Source of the DNA: an uncultured Erythrobacter sp.
GTDB lineage: Bacteria > Pseudomonadota > Alphaproteobacteria > Sphingomonadales > Sphingomonadaceae
Direction of reading: 5' to 3'
DNA: 64,000 bases
NCBI GenBank assembly: GCA_947499505.1
Contig: CANMOQ010000004.1
Location: 186,001 to 250,000, forward strand
The position numbers were made by a program, and so were the translations under genes. The notes under the pieces were generated by a model. The model did no database searches and was not told the origin of the DNA. It saw nothing but the letters and a program-made list of their open reading frames with translations. How positions within the stretch are numbered: position 1 is the stretch's first letter; each line of letters starts with the position of its first letter. Shown here in pieces: positions 53,530-64,000 of this stretch.

Positions 53530-54588
53530 CTAGTCGTCCTCGCCGAACATGCTGGGCTGGCCATCGCCGCTGGCCCGATTCGCAGCCGTGGGGGCTGGCG
53601 GGGTCATTTCCAGATGCTCCCACCCGCCATCATTGAGCACACGGCCGCGCGCGGTCCGCGCCAGCAGGCCCAGCTGAATGAGGTAAGGCTCGACCACATC
53701 CTCAACCGTGTCGCGCGGCTCCGCGAGGCCCGCTGCCAGCGTCTCCACGCCCACAGGACCGCCTTTGTAAGTGGTTGCAATCATGGTGAGATAGCGCCGA
53801 TCCATCGCGTCCAGGCCCAGCCGGTCAATTTCCAGCCGGGTCAGCGCGTCGTCCGCGCCGGCGCGCGTCACCGTGCCCTCGCCCGCGACATGGGCAAAAT
53901 CGCGTACGCGCCGCAGCAAACGACCAGCAACCCGCGGCGTCCCGCGCGAACGGCGAGCGATCTCGCGCGCGCCCTGTTTGTCGATGTTGAGCCCCAGCAA
54001 TCGGGCCCCGCGCGTCACCACCTGATCAAGCTCATCATGGGTGTAGAAATTGAGCCGCACCGGAATGCCAAAGCGGTCGCGCAATGGCGTCGTCAGCAGC
54101 CCCTGGCGGGTGGTCGCACCGATCAAAGTGAAGGGCGGCAGATCGATCCGAACGCTGCGCGCCGACGGCCCCTCGCCAATGATCAGATCGAGCGCGCGGT
54201 CCTCCATCGCGGGGTACAGCACTTCCTCGACAACCGGGTTCAGCCGGTGAATTTCATCAATGAACAGAACATCATGCGGCTCCAGATTGGTGAGCAGCGC
54301 GGCGAGATCTCCCGCCTTTGCAATCACCGGGCCAGAAGTCGCGCGGAACCCCACGCCGAGCTCATTGGCGACGATCTGCGCGAGCGTCGTCTTGCCCAGC
54401 CCCGGAGGGCCAAAAAACAGCGTGTGATCCATCGCCTCACCGCGCGATTTCGCGCTTTCGATGAAGACGCGCAAATTATCGCGCGCGGCCTCTTGCCCGA
54501 TAAATTCCTTGAGCGATTTCGGGCGCAGCGCGGCATCCGGATCATCAGGCTGCCGGTCAGGCGAATGGATCGGTGTCTCTTCGGTCAT
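53530..54588 (-). CDS. ruvB: Holliday junction branch migration helicase RuvB
   Basis: RuvB is the AAA+ motor that drives Holliday junction migration with RuvA. The 352-residue protein shows [19 protein letters not shown], Walker [13 protein letters not shown], Walker [12 protein letters not shown], arginine-finger region [19 protein letters not shown], and the winged-helix C-terminus with [16 protein letters not shown] 54588 overlaps the stop of the small membrane gene; a longer frame to 54666 is not supported. ruvA lies 1.7 kb upstream, separated by several inserted genes. Confidence 0.97.
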   Translation of the reverse strand: MTEETPIHSPDRQPDDPDAALRPKSLKEFIGQEAARDNLRVFIESAKSRGEAMDHTLFFGPPGLGKTTLAQIVANELGVGFRATSGPVIAKAGDLAALLTNLEPHDVLFIDEIHRLNPVVEEVLYPAMEDRALDLIIGEGPSARSVRIDLPPFTLIGATTRQGLLTTPLRDRFGIPVRLNFYTHDELDQVVTRGARLLGLNIDKQGAREIARRSRGTPRVAGRLLRRVRDFAHVAGEGTVTRAGADDALTRLEIDRLGLDAMDRRYLTMIATTYKGGPVGVETLAAGLAEPRDTVEDVVEPYLIQLGLLARTARGRVLNDGGWEHLEMTPPAPTAANRASGDGQPSMFGEDD

Positions 54589-54797
54589 GCGCCCTCCCCT
54601 TCCTCCGGTATGATGCAATCGCGCACGCCTGGTCCATCCAGCAGTGTGCCCCCTGCCTCCTCGCACTCGCTTTTGCCAGAGATTTCAACCAAGCCGCTCG
54701 CGCCGAGGATAAAGGCGACGACCACCGCGCCCGCCAGCAATGGCAAGAGCCAGCGCGGGATCTTCAATCCGGGCCGAAGGTCGTTGTCCTGCGTCAA
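54585..54797 (-). CDS. Small single-pass membrane protein
   Basis: A 70-residue protein with one helix ([20 protein letters not shown]) and a short outer tail containing two cysteines (ECEEAGG, DCIIPEE). ATGA overlaps with the DsrE gene before it and with ruvB after it show that it is co-translated in this operon. No family recognised. Confidence 0.72.
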   Translation of the reverse strand: MTQDNDLRPGLKIPRWLLPLLAGAVVVAFILGASGLVEISGKSECEEAGGTLLDGPGVRDCIIPEEGEGA

Positions 54798-55354
54798 AAG
54801 GGGTTCACCGTATAGCCATTTTGCTGAAGCACCGCATGCGCCGTCATCGCCGAGAGCGACATGCGCACGCCTTCGATCAGCTCTTCAGGCGCGATGCCAT
54901 TCGCCGCCGCGCTTTGCCCGCACAGCACCACATCGACGCCGTAGTCGATCATGGTGCGCAGCATCGCCGCGCTGGGATTGACGTCAGGGCTGGCCTCTCC
55001 GCCGCGCCCTCTCGCCGCCCACGCCTCATTGCTCAGCAGGTCGAGCGAGGCCTTGCCATGCACCACCAATGCGACGCGGATTTGCGCAGGGTCGACGCCA
55101 TTGGCGACATGCATATTGATGAAGCGCGCCACGCTTTCAAAGCTACGGTGACGCTGCCCCTCACTGGCTGCGTCAGCGACATCAAACGCGACGCTGAAAC
55201 TGACATCGGCGGGTAGGTCCGTCATGCTCTCGACCGGTGCATGCGGGCCGAATTCCTCGAATACCGGGCCGGTATTGAAGGCGCTGAGATCAGCCTGCTG
55301 CGCGGAGGCTGGACTGGCGAGAATGAGTGCCGGGATCAGAAAAGCAAAACGCAT
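54794..55354 (-). CDS. DsrE family protein, exported
   Basis: A 186-residue protein with a signal peptide (MRFAFLIPALILASPASAQ) and a DsrE-like fold: VALVVHGKASLDLL, MIDYGVDVVLCGQSAAANG, and LSAMTAHAVLQQNGY. The cysteine in VLCGQSA is the position used for sulfur transfer in DsrE/TusD relatives. ATG 55354 has an AAAGGA site. It is first in the DsrE-small membrane protein-ruvB run. Confidence 0.85.
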   Translation of the reverse strand: MRFAFLIPALILASPASAQQADLSAFNTGPVFEEFGPHAPVESMTDLPADVSFSVAFDVADAASEGQRHRSFESVARFINMHVANGVDPAQIRVALVVHGKASLDLLSNEAWAARGRGGEASPDVNPSAAMLRTMIDYGVDVVLCGQSAAANGIAPEELIEGVRMSLSAMTAHAVLQQNGYTVNPF

Positions 55355-55413
55355 GGGTGTTCCTTTAATCATCTTGTTGGACGGACGGAACTCTGTCGGT
55401 TGACCTCTCCATC

Positions 55414-55434
55414 ACCCTGAACTTGTTTCAGGGT
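55414..55434. repeat. Short palindromic repeat, left copy
   Basis: ACCCTGAA, loop CTTG, TTTCAGGGT forms a hairpin. TGAACTTGTTTCAG-type elements are widespread extragenic repeats in Sphingomonadales. A related inverted copy lies at 55798-55845. Confidence 0.6.
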
Positions 55435-55458
55435 CCATCGCCCGTCACAAGAGTTGTT

Positions 55459-55854
55459 ATGAAGCGCGACTTTCAACCCTGTGTCTACATTCTGGCAAGC
55501 GGATACCGAGGCACGCTTTACACCGGCGTTACCTCGGACCTGCCAGCGCGCGTCTGGCAACACCGGGACGGAACAACGGGCGGCTTCACCAGCAAAAACA
55601 CAGTTCACCGATTGGTTCATTTTGAGGTCTTTGACGCGATGGACGGGGCCATCACCCGCGAGAAACAGATCAAAAACTGGCGGAGGCAGTGAAAGATCAA
55701 CCTGATCGAGGATGCCAACCCGCATTGGCGAGACTTGGCGGTTGACCTTGGCTTTGAACCGCTTCCGTCCAGCGGGTCGCAGCGTAGCGATGGTGATGGA
55801 TCCTGGAGTCGCAGACGTGCTTGCACAAACAAGTTCAGGATGACGGGGAGGTGA
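55459..55854 (+). pseudogene. GIY-YIG endonuclease-like gene broken by a stop codon
   Basis: From ATG 55459 the frame encodes a GIY-YIG domain (CVYILASGYRGTLYTGVTSDL, ARVWQHR, and ITREKQIKNWRRQ) but stops at TGA 55690-55692. The same frame then continues with KINLIEDANPHWRDLAVDLG, which is the expected continuation of this family, where a tryptophan normally stands at the stop position (TGG to TGA). The second half stays open to 55852. The truncated 77-residue product could still be made, but lacks the conserved C-terminal helix. The gene is flanked by inverted short repeats. Confidence 0.8.
55798..55845. repeat. Short palindromic repeat, right (inverted) copy
   Basis: The reverse complement begins CGTCATCCTGAACTTGTTT, matching the left copy at 55411-55428, and ends CCAGGATCC. 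The element overlaps the 3' end of the GIY-YIG frame, so gene and repeats look like one unit. Confidence 0.55.
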
Positions 55855-55873
55855 CGAATGTGGACTAGGTCGG

Positions 55874-56338
55874 TCATGAAACCATACCGTACCAAGCAAA
55901 GAAAAGTCCCATGCTAAAAGAGCAAAATGATGCAACGGCGAAACTCAAAGTATGATCTCGAGGGCTCGCTGCCGTCAGACGAACAACCCTCTCGAACTCA
56001 TTTCTGGTCATTTCTCGTTCCGCAGCCACTTCAGACCAAGTGGTCTCGATATTCTCAAGGACCCCAGCCTTCTTTTGCGAGTGCCTTCGAAGTGCGATGC
56101 TTATGCATAGGGAAGAAGTAATCCCTAAATAGAAGCACATAGCAGAGGCGACATCTGACCAGAACCAATCCACACGGTTGCTAATCGCAAACAGACTACC
56201 CGAATTGAGTGCGAGCATCGACGCCATCTGCCATCTGGCAGTTTGAGCATTTTGGCTGATGTGCTGAACCCGATCCTCAGAAGCTCTTTTAGCCGTGAGG
56301 TTTGCTAACCCAACAAGTTTTTCATCGTCATAGCCCAT
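55874..56338 (-). CDS. Hypothetical membrane protein, AT-richer than neighbours
   Basis: A 154-residue protein from ATG 56338 (or 155 from GTG 56341). It has hydrophobic segments near residues 40-55, 65-85 (VASAMCFYLGITSSLCISIAL) and 130-150 (FAVASFCSFSMGLFFAW), with a charged coiled-coil-like stretch between (VLENIETTWSEVAAEREMTRNEFERVVRL). Its start overlaps the ruvA stop (TGATG). Codon choice is AT-richer than in the surrounding genes, which suggests a late insertion between ruvA and ruvB. No family recognised. Confidence 0.6.
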   Translation of the reverse strand: MGYDDEKLVGLANLTAKRASEDRVQHISQNAQTARWQMASMLALNSGSLFAISNRVDWFWSDVASAMCFYLGITSSLCISIALRRHSQKKAGVLENIETTWSEVAAEREMTRNEFERVVRLTAASPRDHTLSFAVASFCSFSMGLFFAWYGMVS

Positions 56339-56943
56339 CACCCAGCCGCCTTCTTAAGCGCCACCCGGATCAGATCGCCTTCCTTTGCATCCTCGCCGAG
56401 CTCGCTTTGCGCGCGGGCAACCGCCTGGGCTGCGACCGCTGGTTTGAAGCCGAGGTTCTCCAGCGCGCTCACCGCGTCCGCGCTTGCGCCGCCTTTCGGG
56501 ACTGCAACACCGGCAACGCCCGCAATCCCGCCGCCGGGCAGACCGCCCGCCTTATCCTTCAGCTCGTTGACGATCCGGCTTGCCAGCTTTGGCCCCACGC
56601 CCTGAGCCCGCGCGACCGTGGCCGCATCCCCGCCTGCGCAGGCATCGCGCACTTCGCCGGTCGACAGGGCGGATAGGATCGCCAAGGCCACCTTGCTGCC
56701 CACCCCTTGAACGGTTGTGAGCAAGCGGAACCAATCGCGCTCTGCACTTTCGGCAAAGCCGAGCAAGCGCATGTCGTTCTCGCTGACCTGCAAATCGGTG
56801 TGGATGGTGCAGGCCTCGCCCACCTCGCCCATGGCGGCAAGAGTTTTTGTCGAGCAATGGACCAGATAGCCCACGCCCTGAACATCGACGATGGCCCAAT
56901 CCTCGCCCGTTTCATCGAGCCGTCCGGATAATTTCGCGATCAT
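56338..56943 (-). CDS. ruvA: Holliday junction DNA helicase subunit RuvA
   Basis: RuvA tetramers bind the Holliday junction and load RuvB. The 201-residue protein begins MIAKLSGRLDE, has the OB-fold GVGYLVHCS, the two helix-hairpin-helix motifs (LLTTVQGVGSKVALAILSAL and ARAQGVGPKLASRIVNEL), a flexible Gly-rich linker and a C-terminal domain III for RuvB (ALENLGFKPAVAAQAVARA). A full set of domains is present. ruvC is not in the window. Confidence 0.96.
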   Translation of the reverse strand: MIAKLSGRLDETGEDWAIVDVQGVGYLVHCSTKTLAAMGEVGEACTIHTDLQVSENDMRLLGFAESAERDWFRLLTTVQGVGSKVALAILSALSTGEVRDACAGGDAATVARAQGVGPKLASRIVNELKDKAGGLPGGGIAGVAGVAVPKGGASADAVSALENLGFKPAVAAQAVARAQSELGEDAKEGDLIRVALKKAAG

Positions 56944-57281
56944 ATTCGTGTTCCCTTGGACATGGTTTGTTCCTGCCTTAACCGCGCGGCTTTGACCAGA
57001 GGGAGTTGAATGGTTGTCCAGAAGGGTATTGGTTTTCCTACCTCGCGGGCGATCGCTATGAACTCACCTATGCTAAACGCTGCGCCGCTCACACCAATCG
57101 CTTTTGATCGAAATTTCCGATCAATCGGGGCGCCTGTGATCGATTGCTTTTCTTCCTCTGTACCGTGTTCCAGCCGTTCCAAGCGTGCTTCAGCAGCGAT
57201 GAACCGAGTGATCGCGCTTTGCGTCGACGCCCACGCAGCCAAAGGTGGACAAACGCGGCGAGATTGGCGAATTGGGCGGCT
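56944..57281. other. Gap between ruvA and aroC; doubtful minus-strand frame
   Basis: This 338-base stretch has no recognisable gene. On the minus strand a frame from TTG 57242 to 56940 (100 codons) ends in an ATGA overlap with ruvA and contains FSIGEFIAIAREVGKPIPF. It lacks a good start and any family resemblance, so I do not call it a gene. The aroC promoter should lie in the right half. Confidence 0.4.
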
Positions 57282-58352
57282 ATGAGTTGGAACACCTTCG
57301 GACGCGCATTGCGCTTCACCACTTGGGGCGAGAGCCATGGACCGGCACTGGGCGTGGTGCTCGACGGGTGCCCGCCGGGCATTGCGCTGAGCGAGGCGGA
57401 CATTCAGCCGTTCATGGACGCGCGCAAGCCGGGCACGAGCAAGTTCACCACTCAGCGCAAAGAGGCAGATCTGGTGCGGATCCTCTCCGGCGTGTTCGAG
57501 GGCAAGACGACCGGCACGCCGATCAGCATGATGATCGAGAACACCGATCAGCGCAGCAAGGATTACGGCGAGATCGCCAAGAGCTATCGCCCCGGCCATG
57601 CGGACTACACCTATGATGCGAAATACGGCATCCGCGACTATCGCGGCGGCGGGCGCAGCAGCGCGCGCGAAACCGCAGCGCGCGTGGCGGCGGGGGCGGT
57701 GGCGCGGCTGATCATCCCAGAGGTCACCATCACCGGCTTCGTGTGCGAGCTGGGCGGGGACAGGATCGACCGAGAGGCAATCAACCTCAGCGAAATCGGC
57801 AACAATCCGTTCTGGTGCCCAGACAGCTGGGCCGCGAAGCGCTGGGAAGAGCTGGTCGATAACGCCCGCAAGGATGGATCCTCGCTGGGTGCAGTGGTCG
57901 AATGCGTCGCGGAAGGCGTGCCCGCCGGATGGGGCGCGCCGGTCTATGCGAAGCTCGACAGCGATCTGGCCGCCGCGATGATGACGATCAACGCGACCAA
58001 GGGGGTGGAGATCGGCGATGGCTTCGAGGCCGCGCGGCTGACCGGCGAGCAAAACGCCGATGCGATGAGCCCAGGCGCGGATGGCACCCCGCAATATGCC
58101 AGCAACCACGCGGGCGGCACGGCAGGCGGCATCTCAACCGGGCAGCCAGTGGTGTGCCGCACGGCGTTCAAGCCAACCAGCTCTATCCTGACCCCGGTGG
58201 ACTCGATCAACTCTGATGGAGAGGCGACCAAGGTCCGCACCAAGGGACGGCACGATCCCTGCGTCGGTATTCGCGGCACGCCGGTGGTGGAGGCGATGAT
58301 GGCGCTGGTGCTGGCCGATCACAAGCTGCTGCATCGTGCTCAAGTAGCGTGA
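57282..58352 (+). CDS. aroC: Chorismate synthase
   Basis: Last enzyme of the shikimate pathway, converting EPSP to chorismate with reduced FMN. The 356-residue protein begins [20 protein letters not shown], contains [18 protein letters not shown] ([20 protein letters not shown]) and the C-terminal signatures [15 protein letters not shown] and [13 protein letters not shown], then [21 protein letters not shown] 57282 matches the family start; a longer frame to 57144 does not. Antisense frames over this gene are shadows. Confidence 0.97.
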   Translation: MSWNTFGRALRFTTWGESHGPALGVVLDGCPPGIALSEADIQPFMDARKPGTSKFTTQRKEADLVRILSGVFEGKTTGTPISMMIENTDQRSKDYGEIAKSYRPGHADYTYDAKYGIRDYRGGGRSSARETAARVAAGAVARLIIPEVTITGFVCELGGDRIDREAINLSEIGNNPFWCPDSWAAKRWEELVDNARKDGSSLGAVVECVAEGVPAGWGAPVYAKLDSDLAAAMMTINATKGVEIGDGFEAARLTGEQNADAMSPGADGTPQYASNHAGGTAGGISTGQPVVCRTAFKPTSSILTPVDSINSDGEATKVRTKGRHDPCVGIRGTPVVEAMMALVLADHKLLHRAQVA

Positions 58353-58730
58353 GCGATAGCATGACAAGACTCATGCAGGTCGGCGGCGCATAGGATGCGG
58401 GCTCACGAACGCCGCAAGCACTACCAAACGGCTCTGCCATTCGACCAACGCCGATTGCCACATCACCCGCCATTGGCTAGCTAGAACAACGCTTTCCCCT
58501 CAGTCTCAGAACAAGCAGGTATCCCCATCCGCTCTTTCACTTCTCAGCAATCAGACTTCCACCTAGAAAGCGCCGCCTACGGCCAGGACGAGGGAAGCTC
58601 TGAACCGGCCCCTGCAACCACCGCCGAAGAGGATGAGCCGGCGATCAACCCGCGCGCTCTGGCCCGCGAGCTGGCAGCGTTCCGGACACCGCGCGTCTCG
58701 CGCAGCATCTGGGAAGTCGCCTCGACCTTC
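58353..58730. other. Region upstream of desaturase; frame open without a start
   Basis: From 58485 to 58730 the desaturase frame is open and reads like its natural N-terminus (NPRALARELAAFRTPRVSR), but contains no ATG, GTG or TTG. The first 130 bases, 58353-58484, show nothing recognisable. Confidence 0.55.
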
Positions 58731-59639
58731 GTGCCGTTTGCGGCTCTGCTGGGCGGAATGCTGTTCGCGGTTCAGGCCGGACACTATATCGCCTTTGCGC
58801 TGACCCCGCTGGCAGGGCTGCTGCTGCTGCGCCTGTTCATCATCCAGCACGATTGCGGGCATGGTTCGTTCTTCAAGAGCAAGACGGCGAACACCTGGCT
58901 TGGCCGCTCGATCGGCGTGCTGACGCTGACGCCCTATGACTGCTGGCGACGCAGCCACGAGCTGCATCATGCGAGCACTGGCAACCTTGATGCGCGCGGA
59001 TTTGGCGATGTCGACACGCTGACGGTGCGCGAATACCGCGCGAAGAGCCGGCTGGGGCGGTTTGGATACCGGCTCTATCGCCATCCGATCGTGCTGATGG
59101 GGATTGGCCCGGCCTATCTGTTCCTGCTCAGGCACCGCCTGCCGATTGGGTTGATGAAGGATGGCTGGGTCTATTGGATCAGCGCCTTGGCAACCAATGC
59201 TGCCGCCGCCGGGCTGCTCATCGCATTGGGCCTGATCTTCGGAGCCTATGTGACCGCGATCGTGTTCTTGCCCGTGCTGTTGACCGCCGCATCGGTTGGG
59301 GTGTGGCTGTTCTATGTTCAGCATCAGTTTGAGGATGCGCATTGGGACACGCGCGAAAACTGGTCCTATCACGAGTCGGCGATTGGCGGCAGTTCCTACC
59401 TGCACCTGCCCGCTGTGATGAACTGGTTCACGGGCAATATCGCAATCCACCACATCCATCATCTGGTCAGTCGGATCCCGTTCTACCGCCTGCCCACAGC
59501 GCTTAAGGAACATCCGGAGCTGGCGGAGGTCAATCGCGTCGGCCCGCGCGAAGCGGTCAGCTCAATGTGGCTCGCTCTATGGGATGAAGATCGCCGCAAG
59601 CTGATCAGCTTTCGCGAGGCCAAACGGCTGTCGGCGTAG
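58731..59639 (+). CDS. Fatty acid desaturase (delta-12/omega-6-like)
   Basis: At least 302 residues from GTG 58731. Histidine boxes: QHDCGHGSFF (about residues 43-52 of this start), RRSHELHHAST, and NIAIHHIHHLVSRIPFYRLP, with VQHQFEDAHWDT between. The spacing is that of the membrane desaturases acting on acyl lipids. The frame is open for 82 codons before the GTG and looks coding, yet lacks a canonical start, and the GTG has no ribosome binding site. Real initiation may be at CTG 58659 or another rare codon, or the gene may have lost its start. It stands between aroC and the peroxide genes. Confidence 0.8.
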   Translation: MPFAALLGGMLFAVQAGHYIAFALTPLAGLLLLRLFIIQHDCGHGSFFKSKTANTWLGRSIGVLTLTPYDCWRRSHELHHASTGNLDARGFGDVDTLTVREYRAKSRLGRFGYRLYRHPIVLMGIGPAYLFLLRHRLPIGLMKDGWVYWISALATNAAAAGLLIALGLIFGAYVTAIVFLPVLLTAASVGVWLFYVQHQFEDAHWDTRENWSYHESAIGGSSYLHLPAVMNWFTGNIAIHHIHHLVSRIPFYRLPTALKEHPELAEVNRVGPREAVSSMWLALWDEDRRKLISFREAKRLSA

Positions 59640-59824
59640 TCATTGCGCCGCACGCAAAACCGCCAAGCTAAGCTTTGGAAAGTTCCCAGAAACTTCGATT
59701 GAAAAATTCGATCATCGTGATCGCACTAATCGGCTTTTGTGCAGCGCAGCAATCCCTATTTGGAGCGCACGTCAGGGGCGGACCGCGCCCCGCGTAACGC
59801 ATTACCAAATAAGGGGTATTACCA

Positions 59825-60391
59825 ATGGGCATTATCGGCTCAACCATCAAACCATTCACCGCCACAGCCTTCAAAGCCGGCGAAGATTTCTATGAAGTCA
59901 CCGACGAAGACGTGAAGGGCAAGTGGTCGATCTTCTTCTTCTATCCTGCTGACTTCACCTTCGTGTGCCCGACCGAGCTCGAAGACCTCGGCGAGAAGTA
60001 CACCATGCTGCAAGACATGGGCGTCGAAGTGTACGGCGTCAGCACCGACACCCACTTCAGCCACAAGGCATGGCACGACACCTCCGATAAAATCGGCAAG
60101 CTGCAGTTCCCATTCCTGGGCGACCAAAACCACGTGCTCGCGCGCAATTTCGACGTCCTGCGTGAAGGCGTAGGCCTGGCCGACCGTGCGACATTCGTGG
60201 TCGATCCAGACGGTGTGATCCAGATCATGGAGCAAACCTGCGAAGGCGTAGGCCGCAATGCCAACGAACTGACACGCAAGATCAAGGCCGCGCAATATGT
60301 GCGCGCCAACCCAGGTCAGGTCTGCCCAGCAGCGTGGGAAGAAGGCAGCGACACGCTGGCCCCATCGCTCGACCTGGTTGGAAAAATCTAA
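59825..60391 (+). CDS. ahpC: Alkyl hydroperoxide reductase AhpC (peroxiredoxin)
   Basis: A 188-residue typical 2-Cys peroxiredoxin that reduces H2O2, organic peroxides and peroxynitrite. The peroxidatic Cys48 is in [13 protein letters not shown], the resolving Cys167 in [12 protein letters not shown]. The partner reductase AhpF follows 94 bases downstream. The upstream 185 bases hold a small GC hairpin (59775-59791) and probably a peroxide-responsive promoter, but I cannot define a regulator site with confidence. Confidence 0.98.
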   Translation: MGIIGSTIKPFTATAFKAGEDFYEVTDEDVKGKWSIFFFYPADFTFVCPTELEDLGEKYTMLQDMGVEVYGVSTDTHFSHKAWHDTSDKIGKLQFPFLGDQNHVLARNFDVLREGVGLADRATFVVDPDGVIQIMEQTCEGVGRNANELTRKIKAAQYVRANPGQVCPAAWEEGSDTLAPSLDLVGKI

Positions 60392-60423
60392 GCAGCGGCT
60401 CTAGACCACTCAAACAGACCGGA

Positions 60424-60455
60424 CGGCGCGGCTTTCACAATTGAGGGCCGCGCCG
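60424..60455 (+). promoter_or_regulatory. Intercistronic hairpin between ahpC and ahpF
   Basis: CGGCGCGGC at 60424-60432 pairs perfectly with GCCGCGCCG at 60447-60455, loop 14 bases, no T-run. It may stabilise the ahpC 3' end or partly terminate, keeping AhpC in excess over AhpF. Confidence 0.55.
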
Positions 60456-60485
60456 CCACCCACTCAAGACAATACGGATTTCTCA

Positions 60486-62075
60486 ATGCTCGACGCCAAT
60501 ATGCAAACCCAGCTGAAGCAATATTTTGCCAATCTGCGCGAGCCGATTGAGCTGGTCGCCAGCCTGGATGAGAGCGAGAAATCGGAGCAAACCCACGAAT
60601 TGCTGAGCCAGATCGCCGAGCTGCACGAGCTGGTCAGCGCCAGCTTTGATGGCACCGATGATCGAAAGCCCAGCTTCATCATTCGCCGCGCCAGTGATGC
60701 GACCAAATGGGTTCGCTTTGCTGGCCTGCCCATGGGCCACGAATTCACCTCTCTGGTGCTCGCCCTGCTATGGGCTGGCGGCCACCCGCCAAAGGTCGAC
60801 GCTGACCTGATCGAACAGGTCCGCGCGCTCGAAGGCGACTATGAATTTGAGATGTTCTTCTCATTGAGCTGTCACAATTGCCCGGATGTCGTGCAAGCGC
60901 TCACTCTGATGGCGCTCGAAAACCCGCGCATCAATGCCACATTGATCGAAGGCGGAACCTTCCAAGACGAAGTCGACGCGCGCGAGATCATGGCCGTGCC
61001 CGCGACATTCCTGAATGGCGAGAGCTTCTACAATGGCAAGATGGAGCTGGCAGAGATCCTTTCCAAGCTCGACAGCGGCGCGGACGCCAAAGCGGCAAAA
61101 AGGCTCGATGCAAAAGAGCCATTTGAAGTGCTGGTGATCGGCGGTGGACCCGCTGGCGCAGCGTCCGCCGTCTACACCGCTCGCAAGGGCTTTCGTACCG
61201 GCATCGCGGCGGAACGCTTCGGCGGTCAGCTGATGGACACGCTCGGCATCGAGAACCTGCCGGGCACCAGTTATACCGAGGGGCCAAAACTGGCCGACAA
61301 CCTCCGAAACCATACGGGTGACTACGACATCGATGTAATGGATCTGGCCCGCGCGACCCAGCTGAAACCGGCAAGCGAAGCGGGCGGCATGCACGAAGTG
61401 ACTATGGCGAATGGCGCGGTGCTGAAAGCCCGCTCTCTGATACTGTCGACCGGCGCGCGCTGGCGCAACCTCGGCGTGCCGGGTGAGGCGGAATATCGCA
61501 ACAAGGGCGTGGCCTATTGCCCGCACTGCGATGGTCCCCTGTTTAAGGGCAAGAACATCGCTGTGATCGGCGGCGGAAACTCCGGCGTTGAGGCTGCGAT
61601 CGATCTCGCCAAGATTGTCGGTCACGTCACACTGATCGAATATGACAGCAAACTGCGCGCCGATGAGGTGCTGCAACGCAAATTGCGCAGTATGTCCAAT
61701 GTCGAAATCATCACCTCGGGCCAGACCACCGAAGTGCTCGGCGATGGATCAAAGGTCAGCGGCCTGATCGTCAAAGATCGCACCCGCGGTGATGAACGCC
61801 GGATCGAGCTCGAAGGTGTGTTCGTCCAGATCGGCCTAGTGCCGAATACGGAATGGCTGGAAGGCACGGGCCTGGAGCTGTCGCAGCACGGCGAGATCGT
61901 GGTTGATCAGCACGGCGCAACCAACCTGCCCGGCATCTACGGTGCAGGCGATGCGACCACCGTGCCGGACAAGCAGATCGTCGTGGCGATGGGCGAAGGC
62001 GCGAAGGCTGGTCTCGGCGCGTTTGACTATCTGATCCGCAACGAACCCGCAGACGACGCGGCCGAAGCGGCATAG
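60486..62075 (+). CDS. ahpF: Alkyl hydroperoxide reductase subunit F (AhpF)
   Basis: A 529-residue flavoprotein that passes electrons from NADH to AhpC. The N-terminal glutaredoxin-like double domain has the redox pair in [12 protein letters not shown] (about residues 129-132); the thioredoxin reductase part has [35 protein letters not shown] (second redox pair near residue 344), [18 protein letters not shown] and [20 protein letters not shown] 60486 gives [14 protein letters not shown], the family start. Confidence 0.97.
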   Translation: MLDANMQTQLKQYFANLREPIELVASLDESEKSEQTHELLSQIAELHELVSASFDGTDDRKPSFIIRRASDATKWVRFAGLPMGHEFTSLVLALLWAGGHPPKVDADLIEQVRALEGDYEFEMFFSLSCHNCPDVVQALTLMALENPRINATLIEGGTFQDEVDAREIMAVPATFLNGESFYNGKMELAEILSKLDSGADAKAAKRLDAKEPFEVLVIGGGPAGAASAVYTARKGFRTGIAAERFGGQLMDTLGIENLPGTSYTEGPKLADNLRNHTGDYDIDVMDLARATQLKPASEAGGMHEVTMANGAVLKARSLILSTGARWRNLGVPGEAEYRNKGVAYCPHCDGPLFKGKNIAVIGGGNSGVEAAIDLAKIVGHVTLIEYDSKLRADEVLQRKLRSMSNVEIITSGQTTEVLGDGSKVSGLIVKDRTRGDERRIELEGVFVQIGLVPNTEWLEGTGLELSQHGEIVVDQHGATNLPGIYGAGDATTVPDKQIVVAMGEGAKAGLGAFDYLIRNEPADDAAEAA

Positions 62076-62145
62076 CCTAGCGGACCGAGGGCTAGCCTGC
62101 GGCGCGCGCTCCCATTAAACGGACAATCAGCCAAGAAATGGCATC

Positions 62146-62176
62146 AGGGGTAAGCGCTCAGCGTTTGCCCCTTTTG
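62146..62176 (+). terminator. Intrinsic terminator after ahpF
   Basis: AGGGGTAAGCGC pairs with GCGTTTGCCCCT (12 bp with two G-T pairs) and is followed by TTTT. It separates ahpCF from katG. Confidence 0.8.
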
Positions 62177-62291
62177 CTGTGTGCTGCGCCCAATCCAAGC
62201 CAGGCCTTCATCGACCCTATCAATCAATCAGCGCATATTAATCGATTAGACAGATCAAACTCAAACGGTCATCTTCTTTCCATAATCATGA

Positions 62292-64000
<1,709 letters not shown>

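Noticed and set aside
56940..58109. A 389-residue minus-strand frame covering aroC
   Set aside because: It is antisense to aroC, which has all chorismate synthase motifs. Only its last 100 codons lie outside aroC and they have no recognisable content.
58563..59513. Long minus-strand frame over the desaturase
   Set aside because: Shadow of the plus-strand gene with the three histidine boxes; Gln/His/Arg-rich translation typical of antisense frames.
60861..61676. 271-residue minus-strand frame inside ahpF
   Set aside because: Antisense shadow; ahpF is certain from two redox CxxC motifs and two dinucleotide motifs.

Overview
The window reads as chromosomal DNA of a GC-rich alphaproteobacterium in the Sphingomonadales, most likely Erythrobacteraceae. 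This rests on a PhyR/NepR/EcfG general stress response locus with a HWE histidine kinase, a SigF(ECF16)/NrsF module with bufferin genes, a PEP-CTERM-type serine-rich protein, and the style of the household proteins (IspG, GlmM, LptF/LptG, AcnA). I see no rRNA, tRNA, CRISPR array, insertion sequence or prophage. No database search was possible, so names come from motif recognition.

Layout. 0.3-7.2 kb: clpS, a DUF427 protein, lptF-lptG-GNAT, a small lipoprotein, a fatty acid desaturase (minus) and a GNAT-like protein. 7.3-11.4 kb: general stress response locus with a receiver protein, a predicted minus-strand small RNA resembling GsrN, phyR, a divergent HWE kinase, and nepR-ecfG. The kinase and nepR share a palindromic promoter that fits the EcfG consensus in both directions. 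11.5-22.3 kb: AI-2E transporter, SDF symporter, glmM, DUF1272, thiD, acyl-CoA desaturase, a perfect 30-bp inverted repeat, LOG protein, ppx, rlmE, a membrane-anchored cytochrome c and prephenate dehydratase.

22.4-29.6 kb is one tightly coupled operon (DUF4129, DUF4350, MoxR, DUF58, SpoIIM-like, RDD) ending in a complete class A beta-lactamase. 29.6-32.7 kb holds an isoaspartyl peptidase, an SDR and an alpha/beta hydrolase. 32.8-36.9 kb is the most system-like region: bufB-bufC run leftward and bufA-doxX-sigF-nrsF run rightward, with one SigF-type promoter facing each way between them and a strong terminator after nrsF. The modifying enzyme, its partner, the four-cysteine precursor, the sigma factor and the cysteine-bearing membrane anti-sigma factor thus look like one metal-responsive regulon.

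37-51.4 kb: ispG, a thioredoxin-like protein, mntP, a deacetylase-family protein, a retropepsin-like protease, a flavoprotein, two L,D-transpeptidases around an AT-richer membrane gene, a DMT transporter, a probable minus-strand small membrane protein gene with its own terminator, acnA and two rhodanese-type proteins. 51.5-56.9 kb: a 599-residue Ser/Gly-repeat protein with a C-terminal sorting signal, then ruvB and ruvA kept apart by a DsrE protein, a small membrane protein, a GIY-YIG gene broken by a stop codon and flanked by inverted short repeats, and an AT-richer membrane gene. 57.3-64 kb: aroC, a desaturase with no evident start codon, then a peroxide defence block (ahpC, ahpF, katG), with katG cut by the window end.
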